Shown here piece after piece: positions 1-18,425 of a DNA stretch of 64,000 bases. The translations under genes and the position numbers were made by a program. Below the pieces are notes generated by a model. That model saw only the letters and a program-made list of their open reading frames with translations. It ran no database searches and had not been told where the DNA came from. How positions within the stretch are numbered: position 1 is the stretch's first letter; every line of letters starts with the position of its first letter. Source of the DNA: Amoebidium appalachense (taxonomy: Eukaryota; Ichthyosporea); assembly GCA_963693365.1 (NCBI GenBank), contig CAVNZM010000002.1:2170001-2234000 (forward strand), read 5' to 3'.

Positions 1-65
<65 letters not shown>

Positions 66-198
66 CGCGCGCCGTGCGCGCATGCCGCGCGCGGCGTGCA
101 GCTTACATGCTTGTATTCTGTGTGTTGTGTGTACATGTGTCTTTGTGTGTGTGGACATGTGCGTGTGTGTGTTTATGTGTGTGTGTGTGTGTGCACAG

Positions 199-241
<43 letters not shown>

Positions 242-322
242 CGTGCGTGCGTGTGTGTGTGTGCGTGTTTTATGTGTTTGTGTGTGTCCGTGTGTGTGTG
301 TGTGTTTGTGCGTGTGTGTGTG

Positions 323-388
<66 letters not shown>

Positions 389-478
389 ACATGCATGCGT
401 GTGTGTGCGTGTGTGTGCGTGTGTGTGTGTGTGTGTACATGTGTACGTGCACGTGTGTGTGTGTGTGTGTGTGGACAT
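1..478. repeat. (GT)n-rich microsatellite
   Basis: Nearly pure GT dinucleotide repeat with short GC and AT interruptions fills the window edge. Apparent ORFs here encode only Val/Cys repeats and are not genes. A G-tract of about 36 nt follows near 579-614. Confidence 0.95.
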
Positions 479-577
479 GTGTGTTGTGTTTGTTTAGTCT
501 CTTTTTCTTATTATCCCCCTCATCCTCCTTTTTTTTTCCAGTGTGGTGGTGGCGGTTGTGAGTGGGTGGGGAGGGAT

Positions 578-615
<38 letters not shown>

Positions 616-801
616 GGGGGGGAAGAGGCAGAGAGAGGGGGAGCTGACTGAGGGGGATTCGGGCCCGGCCGGCCCGGCCCTTGGGAAATGAGAACACCAT
701 GAGCCAGTCCGCATCACTGTCATTGGCTAAAAATAGTTCACACGGCGTGCAGAGCGCCGCGCTCTACATCCCAGGCATGCACTAACTTTATTGTTGATGA
801 T

Positions 802-3144
802 TTGATAGATCTCGGTGATTATGCTGGCGGTGGTAGGAAGGAATATCCCGATGCTCTCTTGTTACCAAACACCACTCCCGCTAGACTAGGTGAACCCCTG
901 TCTCAAAAGGAAAGCTTGCGCCGGCTTGCTAGTATGAATCGATTTGGCCCCCCTGCTCGTATTATTGGTGATACCACTGGAGACCCCCTCATAGACTCTG
1001 ATAAGTATTTCTCGGAACTGTTTAAAGATAGGACCCCCGCTCAGAAACCTATTGTGTGGCCTGTAGACCCATCTATCCCCATAGAATCGATCCTCCCCTT
1101 TTTCAGTCCCGATGCCATATGGTCTGTGATATCTAGTTATAGCTCTAGTAAGTCTTGTGGACCTGATGGACTCCCTGCTGGGTTTCTTAAAATCCTTGTT
1201 CCCTCCTACCCACAAAAGGAAAGTGATCGTGCTATTAAACCTGATCTTACTATCATGTTAAGCTCTCTCTTTTCTTGGTGTGTTAAATGTGGACATGTCC
1301 CGTCATCTTGGTTAGATACCTTAGTGATCCCCATAGTTAAGAAGGACTCTGAGGGCCCCATATCATCCTTTCGCCCCATTACACTAACCCAGGTTGTTCG
1401 TAGATTCTTTGAAGCTTGCTTACTTAGGTTATTTGCACATCACCCTAGGTTTCAATCTATTCTTCACATACACCCATGCCAATCCGCTTTTCGTAAAAAC
1501 AATTCATGTTATGTTCAAATAATGGCACTGCACGATTCTATGCAAGTTGGTGCACAATATGTTGGCTTTATTGATTGGAAAACTGCTTACGATTCTGTCT
1601 CCCCTGGTCTCCTATGGGAAAAGCTTGCTGCACGGGGTGTACCACACTGCATTGGTGTTCTGTTAGAAGCACTCTTGTCTCAAACCTATGGTAGAGCTGT
1701 GGTTAATGGGCATCTTTCATATGGTTTTGCTCGTACTAGAGGTCTCTTGCAGGGTTCATTGCTTAGCCCCTTATTGTTTAACCTATTTATAGATGATTTG
1801 GCTGTCAAGATTTACGCCGAAAACGATGACCCTATTAATAACTTTCCGCCTGCACTTCTCTATGCTGATGATCTGTCCCTCCTTGCCCGTACCCCTAGAC
1901 GCCTGCAAAGATTGTTCGATGTAGTGTCAGAGTGGTGCAAGGCAAACCTTATGATCCTTAACATAGACAAATGTGGTGTTCTTGTACCTGATATAGCTAA
2001 CAATTTACACACATTTACATTATCATCTAAACCTGTACCTATAGTTCCAGAATACAAATATCTTGGTGTTCCGGTTGATTCTGTTGGTGTTATGTTTCCC
2101 CATATGGTCGAAAAGAGGGTAGAGTTGGCTCGTAAGCGGTTAGCTTTCTTCTCGGCTAATATTTTTAAAGACACACCCCTCCATCCTTCTATTAGACTTA
2201 CATTTATTCGCACTTTTGTCTTCCCGGCATGTGAATATGGTTTACCCCTTCTCGCCGCTTGGATCAAGAAAGAGAGAACTAGAGCGCTTAAACCCTTGGC
2301 AAATTTCCTTGAAGCAGAAGTTGCCTCCTTTCTATCTAACAACTGTTGTAAACCTGGGCCTGTAACGCTCTCGATATATGGTCTGGTCCCAATAGCTGCT
2401 AGAGTATCCTATCTCGCGCTGAAATTCAATAAGCACATAAGCCGCTTAAAGAAGTATTTGCCCTCCCACCCTCTCTTCTCTATCCGACCTGTCCCCTCCT
2501 CACCTCTCCCCTCTTTCCTCCCCTCTCTCTCCCCTTCTCCCCTGGGCACAAATACAAATAAACCCCGCAATAGTGTGTGTGTGACTTTGGACTGCCACTT
2601 ACTTATTAAACATGTACACAATCACAAGATAATCACGCAATATAACAAATGGAAAAAGATACCACACGACACTAGACCCGATGAAAGCATACACCTTGAA
2701 AAACTAAGCCTTATGTCTCGTTTTATATATACTGACCGCCTCAACCATATTGCCAAATATGGCACTCGCAAGTGTATAACACCTAAATACATATTACCTT
2801 CCTGTAGAACTGGTCTTTCTCTAGCTGATGGTATTATTGATCAATTACCACGCTTTTACTGTACACGTGCTATACAGTGGAGATCTAATAAGTATAAGGT
2901 GGCATCATTTGCATGCCCAAACAACACACACACACACCAGTTTAACCGGTCATGTATCGCCAAATGTAGTTTGATAGACCACATAATACCGCAACACACA
3001 CACGTCACATTCACAACAGACACCCAGAAAGATAGCCTACCTGTAAATTACAACATCCTTGATTTTATACTAAACACGCGTAACTACGACCTGTTTATTA
3101 GATGTATTGATTGGCTTGAGAAACACATCACTACAAAATTATAG
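802..3144 (+). CDS. Non-LTR retrotransposon reverse transcriptase (ORF2-like)
   Basis: Reverse transcriptase of a LINE-type element, which copies the element RNA into DNA at a nicked target. Seen directly: a finger motif with KSCGPDGLPAG; palm motif A around 1570-1590 (DWKTAYD); motif B LLQGSLLSPLLFN around 1745-1780; the catalytic YADD at 1861-1872; and a thumb YKYLGVP motif. The frame is open from 703, just after a stop at 700-702, but has no ATG before 934, so the 5' end is probably truncated. No apurinic-type endonuclease domain is visible upstream. The C-terminal part has a cluster of Cys and His (near 2910-2970) that could be a zinc-binding or nuclease-linked segment, but I cannot assign it. 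The frame is intact for about 780 codons, which suggests a young insertion. The clade is not identifiable by eye. Confidence 0.9.
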   Translation: MIDLGDYAGGGRKEYPDALLLPNTTPARLGEPLSQKESLRRLASMNRFGPPARIIGDTTGDPLIDSDKYFSELFKDRTPAQKPIVWPVDPSIPIESILPFFSPDAIWSVISSYSSSKSCGPDGLPAGFLKILVPSYPQKESDRAIKPDLTIMLSSLFSWCVKCGHVPSSWLDTLVIPIVKKDSEGPISSFRPITLTQVVRRFFEACLLRLFAHHPRFQSILHIHPCQSAFRKNNSCYVQIMALHDSMQVGAQYVGFIDWKTAYDSVSPGLLWEKLAARGVPHCIGVLLEALLSQTYGRAVVNGHLSYGFARTRGLLQGSLLSPLLFNLFIDDLAVKIYAENDDPINNFPPALLYADDLSLLARTPRRLQRLFDVVSEWCKANLMILNIDKCGVLVPDIANNLHTFTLSSKPVPIVPEYKYLGVPVDSVGVMFPHMVEKRVELARKRLAFFSANIFKDTPLHPSIRLTFIRTFVFPACEYGLPLLAAWIKKERTRALKPLANFLEAEVASFLSNNCCKPGPVTLSIYGLVPIAARVSYLALKFNKHISRLKKYLPSHPLFSIRPVPSSPLPSFLPSLSPSPLGTNTNKPRNSVCVTLDCHLLIKHVHNHKIITQYNKWKKIPHDTRPDESIHLEKLSLMSRFIYTDRLNHIAKYGTRKCITPKYILPSCRTGLSLADGIIDQLPRFYCTRAIQWRSNKYKVASFACPNNTHTHQFNRSCIAKCSLIDHIIPQHTHVTFTTDTQKDSLPVNYNILDFILNTRNYDLFIRCIDWLEKHITTKL

Positions 3145-3145
3145 C

Positions 3146-3148
3146 GCA

Positions 3149-3225
<77 letters not shown>

Positions 3226-3257
3226 CCAGCTGATACCGAGTGTCCCGAGGGGAGCCC

Positions 3258-3300
<43 letters not shown>
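3146..3300 (+). mobile_element. 3' tail of the retroelement: (CA)n then A39
   Basis: Directly after the RT stop codon come about 75 nt of CA repeat, a short unique segment of about 38 nt, then 39 consecutive A (3262-3300). An A-tail downstream of the RT ORF fits the 3' end of a non-LTR element. A target-site duplication could not be identified because the 5' end lies in simple repeat. Confidence 0.6.
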
Positions 3301-3301
<1 letters not shown>

Positions 3302-4600
3302 GGGGAACCCCAACTAATTGATTTCTCCTTGTAGTCTTTATGGTGTCTCGTAGAGAAAGTAAACCCTGATATATAGTCACCACCCGACATCTATGTACGT
3401 GATCATGATATACCGCTGAGGGGATATTCCGAGCAAACCCCCCCCCCCCCATACCTGAGACTGGTTCTCTTTGCCTCGAGTAAACAGCGTAAACCCCAGG
3501 CATATGTCTTCGTGCTATGTCGGGACTGCGCGCGCGGATGAACTGTAAATACAGTGCGGTACTTCCACGGCCCTCAGAGGGCCGTGGTACTTCCCACGGT
3601 GCACATGTCCTTGTACCTATTGTATGTACTATTAGCGCAACACTTTTGAAGAAGTGCAATTCTTCTGCATTCTTCAGCTTTCACTGAGATCCCATTTTTC
3701 ACAGTTCACCACAGAAGGTTCTGCACCCGTAATATCAGTGCCCTTCGTTATTTCTAGGCTTTTGGCATAGGTCGTGAAAATGCTTTCATGGGCGTCAAGA
3801 TGGCGAGCTACCACGGCTGGCGTGGGACTTGCGTACACGTTGACTGCACCGGCCAGACGGCACTACGGGTAGGGAACCAAAATATTCCCTTAAAATTCAA
3901 GCAGTGGCCCTACACTTGACCCTATGTTTTTGCTTTTTGATTATTGTAGAACTTTTTCGGTTGGGGGTGGAGGGAACGACTTGAACGTGGAGTATTTATC
4001 AAGCTCCCCCTCCCCCTTCCCCCGCCTCCCCCGCCTCCCCTCCACTGGCTCGGCCTTCCCCGCCTCCTTAACCAACACCGCCAGTTTTCTTCTCTCTCCC
4101 CTCTCTTCTTTTCCTGTTCCCTCTCCCAAACTGCATTTCTTCAACTCAAACCTCCACTGCCTTTCATCACCCTTTTGCTGTGGCTCACGTTCTTCTCTCG
4201 TCGTTTTTGCTATGCATTCTTCCTGGCATGTGCTGTTGATTAGGAAGGTAAGCGATCTTCAACGGCTTGCCCCTTGTTTTGCGCACATCCCCCCCCCCCC
4301 CACCTCCACCCCGGCGGCCCCCTTCATCCCCCCTCTCCCCCTCCCCCCGCCCACCCACCCGGGTCTAACCCCCCCCCCCCCGGACATACGTACACTTCCC
4401 CCTTTCCCCCCTTCCCCTCCCCCCCCCCCCCCCCCCCCCCACTCCCTCGTCTCCCCCCTGAATGTCATTGAAGCACAAGCAGGCCAACTACTGTATACCA
4501 CTATTCCTGCACCCCCCTCCCCCTTTCCCTCCCTTCCCTGCCCTGCATTTTCAGCAGTCTTTCAACAGGACGACCCCCCCACACACATACACACACACAC

Positions 4601-4634
<34 letters not shown>

Positions 4635-4765
4635 TGGCCCCCTACGCACACACACACGTACACAAACACTCACACAAATACACCTTACACGTAATCACCA
4701 CAGGCACCCACACACCCACAACCACACACACACAATCCCTCTCGTACATGCACAAGCACACACAC

Positions 4766-4796
<31 letters not shown>

Positions 4797-4809
4797 TAGA
4801 GATAGAGGT

Positions 4810-4891
<82 letters not shown>

Positions 4892-5733
4892 TTGAACACA
4901 CCCACACACCCACAACCGCCCACCCATTCACAAACAAACACCGGGACGCACGCACACACATGCTCACACTCACACCACAAACACGCCCACATATGCACGC
5001 ACGCGCACGCGCGCACACACACACAGACACGCACATGCCCACAAACATAAACACGCATATTCACACGATTCTCGGCACACAGAGAATAAACACACACACA
5101 GTTATCTTTATACATGCTTCTATGTGTATGCATGCCTATACGCATGCACATATATACATGATACAACACAAACCTGCAAGCTCTCAGGCGCAGACTACCA
5201 GATCAGTTTCCAAATGCACGCATATGCGCACGACCACACGCATGCATCCATATACCAGACGGCACAAGCACACAAAGACAGACAAGTAGACACATATGCC
5301 TGCACACACCTACCCTGGCTCATCACTAGCACCCAAACGACTATATACTTCCCCCCCCGTCTCCCAGCACGCATACCTTCACCCCTACACAAATGTCTTT
5401 CCTCTCTTCCTTCACTCTTTCTTGCGTTCGTCGCCCCCTTTCCCTCCTCCTCCCCCCCCCACCCCCCCCACCCTGTATTCCTTGAGTCAGTCTTCCGCAT
5501 CTACCCCCCTATCCCCCACCCTCCCCTGTCTCTTAGGCCTCCCCCCCACGTTCCCCCCTCCCCGTCCCCCCTTTCCCTCCCTCCCTCCCTCCCTCCCTCC
5601 CCCCCCCTCCCCCCCCCCCCCCCCCCGCTCCACCCTATACGGGACCTCCTTCCACTCTACCATCAGCAATATCTTTTATCCTTTAACTCAATAGGGCAAG
5701 CCGATCTGCTGTACCGCATTAGGAGCTGATTTA
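3301..5733. other. Intergenic spacer, mostly simple sequence
   Basis: No gene seen. 3301-3950 is unique sequence with a perfect 11-bp inverted repeat at 3565-3587. 4280-4640 is C-rich with long C-runs, 4590-4760 is CA-rich, 4765-4890 is (GA)n, 4890-5300 is CA-rich, and 5340-5630 is CT- and C-rich. Confidence 0.7.
4765..4890. repeat. (GA)n microsatellite
   Basis: About 125 nt of GA dinucleotides with a few GATA interruptions near the 5' side. Confidence 0.95.
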
Positions 5734-12353
<6,620 letters not shown>

Positions 12354-15070
12354 CTTGTTGATCCCCTTCTCCCCGAACACTTACACACGTGCATCACCAA
12401 ACAAACTTTAATTTGATTTTTTTGTAACAATTTTCACCACATGCCTTGTTTTGTGCACACCACCACTACCAAGGAAATCCTACAAATCGTCCCGTGTGAT
12501 TGCTATTAAAGCTGATGGGCAAACATATACTCAGTCAAACGCACCGGGGACCCAATTGTACATGTTACCGAAAGCTAGATATCACAGACACTCGGTTATT
12601 CGGGAAGCAGTTGAGTAGAAGCTATACATAGAGTGAGCGAGTATTTGTGCATGGAACCTTGTGAGGCTCCTTTGAAACATGTTCATATGCATTTGTACAA
12701 GGTTGGTCGTGACCTTTAATACGGCATAACCAGAGGAATTTAGCGCATGCGCTGTGCGCAGCAGCAACACCCTATTGCAAGGAGGCGTTTGAATGTATTG
12801 GAAGAAAAGATGGTACCAAGTTTCGGTTACTTTGCACAGGACAGGTGTGAATGTACCTTTATAAAATGGTTAAGATAGATGTACAGGAATTGAAGAACAA
12901 GACCTCTTATTGTTCACGGTCACACTGACAGCGGTGGTTAGAAAGTTGGAAGAAGAAATGTGGGCGAGATGTAGTGCACGGCCCCTATGAATCATATATA
13001 CAACAAATTGCTGGCCCGTGCACGAGCCTCTTGGAATCAGGGTGTGCTGTACCATGCAAATAAACCTTCAGGATATATAAAAGGCACATGTTCCTGTTGA
13101 ACTGCTGACATAAAACAAATATATACTCCTAAGCCCTTTCCACCTCTCGGGTGCACTTCTCTCAGACATCACTCCAAACGACGCTACAAAACATAGCAGC
13201 AGCTACTAACAGGGCTAAACGAAATACAAAACACGACGCAACGGAAAGAAAATGTCGGGGTCCTAAGTTATCTGTAAGGGGTGAAAAGCCACCCACAGAC
13301 AAGCAGAACTCGCTTATTCTATGCGTACAAGCCCGTGCCAGGCCTCATAGTGAGGAAAGCCTGGACGTTTGGGCGACGCAACACAAGCAAGTAATAACCC
13401 CCCCAAAAAAACATTTAAAGGCCTCCGTCCCAACCCTCCCTCCCCCTCCCCTCTTCAGTACTTGTCCCCATGTGATTGCACGCTGCTCTTTGGTGTGTTC
13501 CGACCACACCTCAACACATTTTGGTGTTCATGTTGTGTTTGGACCCGAGGCCGCCCCCACCTCCAGAAAACGGGTAGGACCGCAACGGGCCAGAACACAC
13601 ACCTATTTGCGCCACGTATTCCGGCAGGGACAAAACAAGGTCGCTACCGGTTAGATGTGCGCATACACAGACACACACACACACACAACTAACTACACGA
13701 AACAAAAGGAAAGACATGATAAGCCTTTTGTGTTCAAGTATGGAAGTGTCGCAAACAACCTGAGTTTTGTTCTTTCTTTATTGAGCAAACGAGTACAATC
13801 ATGTGGTCGGAAAAGGGGGTGTTAAGGAGGGGAGGGGGAGGAGGAGGAGGGGGGGGGAAGGGGGAAGGGGGAAGGGGTAGGAGGAGGAGGGATGAACAAA
13901 AGAAAAACCGTGTGCAGGACTGAGGCCCGGTAAACATGTGCGCGCCTTTCAAAGTTTCCCGAGGGCGAACCCAGATGGATTCACCGAAACGATCGCAAAA
14001 ATGTTAGACGTTCATCTGATTTGCTTGCGGAAATCAATAAAGCTTTAAACGGCATTTTAAACAACTTAATATAGAATAATCACAGTACAACTTTGTCGGA
14101 CACAAGCACGATAGTCAAATTTCGAAAACGAGCCCGGTTTTTAGGCTTCACAGGGGGTATCCGGAATATAGCCCGTGTAAACCTAAACCTATCCGGACTG
14201 GAGGACTCAAGGCCCCGGGGTTTTTTCAAAGTTGGAGGGGAGGTGGGGGGAGGGAGGGAGGGAGGGGGGAGGGGGGAGGGGGGAGGGGGGAAGGGGGGGG
14301 GGAGGGGGGGGGGAGGAAGGAGTACTACAAGTCAACACAAATCCAACTATTTATATTGAATCCGGGTGCAATATTTTGTCCTGCTTATACAGGTGTCCTC
14401 CTGAGCCCCCAACTGCCAGCAAGCTTCCTAGATATATAATGACTCTGTGCACGTGTGGTGTTTCATGCGGGGATAGGTGAGTGTGTGTGTGTGCTATTGT
14501 GCGCAAATATGGTGTGTGTACACCCTTGTGTGCATGCACGTGTATGTATTTCACCCACTCGACTCTTCCTCCCTCAATCACTCACACACACACTCCCTCT
14601 CTTTCTCTCTCTCTCTCAGAGCTCTCTCCAGATCTGCGTGCACGCACGCTTAAGTGCGTGTATATACGTGTGTTCTCGTGTGTAGTGTGGAAAGGTAGTA
14701 TCGGAAGCGGGGAGAAGGAGGCGGGGGGAGGGGGGGGAAGGAAGAGGGGGGGGGAGGGGGGAGGGGGGAGGGGGGAAGGGGGGAATAGATGAAGAAAGGC
14801 TGCTCCCACTGACACAAGCATTAACCTAGATCTCACGAACTCACACCTTACTGGTTTTATTCATTCATTCCATTTTTGCCTTCTGCGTGGCACGGAAGCT
14901 CTCTAGTAAACTGTGCTCTGTTAAAATAGTATCAGGACCTAAATTGGTCCTATTAACATTGTTGGCCATACACCATAACTTTATCATAGTTTCAACCCCT
15001 ATCATGGTAAAGAAAACTTCAGTTTAATAAGATCCTGATCAAAAGCACCCATGTCACCTGCATCTGGTAG

Positions 15071-15113
<43 letters not shown>

Positions 15114-15642
15114 ACCCCCTCACCCACCTACCCACCCACCCACCCCCATACCTCACATCCACCCACCCATCCACCCGCCCGCCCACCCACCCTTCCCCAA
15201 GGCCCCGTCCACACAATACGCACACAGCCACCTTAAATTACCAACAAGGGCATCACTCCCAGCATGCACAGCAAAATTCTTTTGGCAAGTTATAAAAAGC
15301 ATAAAATCTATCTTTTAGATGGTAACCAGTACAAATAGAGACTCGAAAAAAATCGGGAGTGAATACCGAGGAGAACCACATTAATCCACAAAAATCTCAA
15401 AAATGTGGAGAAATAAACAATAACTTCTAAAGAACTCCGGTTTGCGAACAAAAAAACCCTCTTCCGTTTCCCGATCCCCACAAAACCAAATTCAAATCAA
15501 ATTTCTACCAATACAAACACATTAAAATCAAATTTCTACCAACACAAACACATTCTGGCGCCATCAACCGCTGTATTATAGCACATGCACCTGAAAAATC
15601 CAGCACGAGGTCGACACATGTGGCATAATACACACGTGACCC
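12354..15642. other. Convergent spacer between two genes
   Basis: Lies between the stop of the ABHD11-like gene (+) and the stop of the CRAL-TRIO gene (-). 12360-13780 is ordinary unique sequence almost free of microsatellites. 13820-13880, 14230-14320 and 14710-14790 are GGA/G-rich, 15071-15111 is a C-run followed by an A-run, and 15120-15200 is CCCA-rich. I see no gene or RNA gene here. Confidence 0.6.
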
Positions 15643-16142
15643 TCAGCCAATGATGATGCCGTGCTGGTCCTTGATTGGCACACTGGTGCCCCCAAAATCA
15701 GGCTCCAGGTTTTCCGCACTCACACGTGTCAGCAGTTGCTGCTGCCATCTCTGCATATCCCATAAATGTCAGTACTCTCTCACCGTAAGTATCCTTGTAT
15801 TAGTTTATCGGGTGTGGGTATGTGAAAGTGTGCGTGTGTGTGTGTGTCTGTCTGTGTGTGGGGGGATGGGGGGCAGGGGGAAGGGGAAGGGGGGGAGGGG
15901 GGGGGGATATGTATGCATTAGACGTATGGAGCTAGGAGGTGGGAGTTCAAAAGACAAAACACACAACCTTACGAAATTTAACACGGGGAAGAAGAAAGGA
16001 AAAAAGTGCAGGCAGGAGATACTTTCACAATGCCAATCATCAGGGGGGGTTCACATGCCTCCACAAAAGAACGGCTTTCGATGTTTCCAACTCGAGGGCA
16101 AGCGGATGGGCCCCCGGGCTGAATATGGGTGGGGTGGTGTGT

Positions 16143-16201
<59 letters not shown>

Positions 16202-16384
16202 TAGAATACAGCACACGGGATAAACAAAGAACTGCAAGTTCACAACGGACAACATTATTATACCCGATATATGCAAAAAAGCAACACACAAGCACAGTCG
16301 ATGTGCAACGTATTCTGAGCCGATGACCCCGGCGTAGGTTGTGTTCAAGTAAGATATTTACAGTGTCCGGGATACACATTTGCT

Positions 16385-16434
<50 letters not shown>

Positions 16435-16605
16435 ACAACCATACCATCCATACACAACTATGCGCACATCCATAAACACACATGATATCATTGCTTCTAA
16501 CAGATGCTAAATCATCTACACAATTCAACACTGCTGTCCATGATCAATTCCGTGTCGAAAATATCACTAAGACTGGCACCAAAAACCATCACCCCAAACA
16601 TCCCC

Positions 16606-16650
<45 letters not shown>

Positions 16651-16958
16651 TGTCACCCACCTCTTGATGCAGAATTCGGAACAGGGAGCGGAATCTCTTT
16701 GTCATGACCTTTCGCAGTGTGCCAAAGCTGTACCTGAAGATGTAGTTGGTGCCGATCACGTACAGTTGGTGGATCTGCGCTGCATGGTTCACTGCAATAA
16801 AATAACCCCATGCACCAATCAGCATGTGCTCATAAGATTTAAAATTAGTTCGTTGTCTAAAGAATAAGAACATTGAGAATACAAATGAACACATTTTAAT
16901 GGTAAAAATCCATAGTGCACTCCAGAGAAAACCCACCCCACCTCCCCACACTCTGCAA

Positions 16959-17019
<61 letters not shown>

Positions 17020-17738
17020 ACCAAAAAAAAAAAAAAAAAAAAAACCACCCACCCGTGCATAATACCACACGTGTTCACCTTTGGAGTTGATCAATGCAAC
17101 ACACCACCCCATAGACATTCCATTCAGGTTAACCAGGTAAAACCCTCCCTTTATATTACTCCTATGTCGCCACAGCCCCAGCCCCCTGTATCCCACACAA
17201 CATCACCCATGCAACCACCCACTTATTCGGCTTCACAGCAATCCCAGAACTCCACGCCACCCCATTCCCTCGTTTCCTATCCTGCCTAATCCGTGCCAAT
17301 CCGTGTCCCTCTTATCCACTATCAAACATTATCACTCGCCCGATCACGAACCAGCAAAATTATATATGCAATCAATAGCCCTTGAACTGACCGCCCCCTC
17401 TCCCCCCCCAACACACACACACACACACACACACACATACCTCCTTCCCCCCTCCCCCCCCCCCCAAACACACACACACTTCCCCCCCCCCCCTTTCCCC
17501 CTCCCCCCCCCTTCACTTCTCTATCCCCCCCCCCAAACACACACACACCCTGCAATATGCGGGCCAGCCTCTTCAGCAGGGACATGTTTGCATGGTTGAG
17601 CACAGCCCCTCTGTTGTCGTATATAATCGTGAATTTGGTCTCGGGTGACGATGCCCTGGGGTGCAGATTGGTGTTAATACGCATCTTCCACCAGAAGAAA
17701 TTCTCCTGGTTTTCCTTTTTTTTTCCCCCAATCCCCCC

Positions 17739-17769
<31 letters not shown>

Positions 17770-17778
17770 CACCACCAC

Positions 17779-17871
<93 letters not shown>

Positions 17872-17880
17872 AACACATAC

Positions 17881-17912
<32 letters not shown>

Positions 17913-18378
17913 GCACACGCACATTTTTCGACCATTTACACCGTTTGACAAACCCCCTGCACTACATTGGAATTATTTAAACGCCAAGGTTAAGGTTTCA
18001 TTTTTTTACGGTATTCTCAACGTCTTCTCCGATGGGTGCTAGACCCCAAGAGCCTATTATGTCAACCGTAAGTTGTTAGTTCAGTCGGCGCATCTCTAGA
18101 TATTAACCCCACGTATGTAGCATGTACTCTATGAATGTGTTTGATCAACCCCTGCTTCCCATCAAAAATGACGTCACAACGGCTGCCACCACCATGTCAC
18201 AACAACAAAAACTAAAATGCGAAATAAAAGCATGTGTTGGAGGGAAGGGGAGGGGGGAAGAAGGGCGTTTTTGATATGCATTACACAGTATGAAGTACAC
18301 ATTTACTACTAACAACAGAGAGCACACACAGGGGGGTGGAGGTGGGGTAGGGGTGGGATTGTGGGTGTGGGTGGGTGT

Positions 18379-18425
<47 letters not shown>

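Noticed and set aside
16240-16385. Minus-strand frame MCIPDTVNILLEHN, considered as a CRAL-TRIO C-terminal exon
   Set aside because: The exon 15750-15643 gives the expected WQQQLL to FGG ending directly after 16661 in phase. This frame has no family features.
17060-17160. Minus-strand frame reading FYLVNLNGMSMGWCVALINS between two CRAL-TRIO exons
   Set aside because: Exon 17705-17549 joins 16791-16661 in phase with good family alignment. The frame runs into a poly-C/poly-A tract and lacks a clear acceptor.
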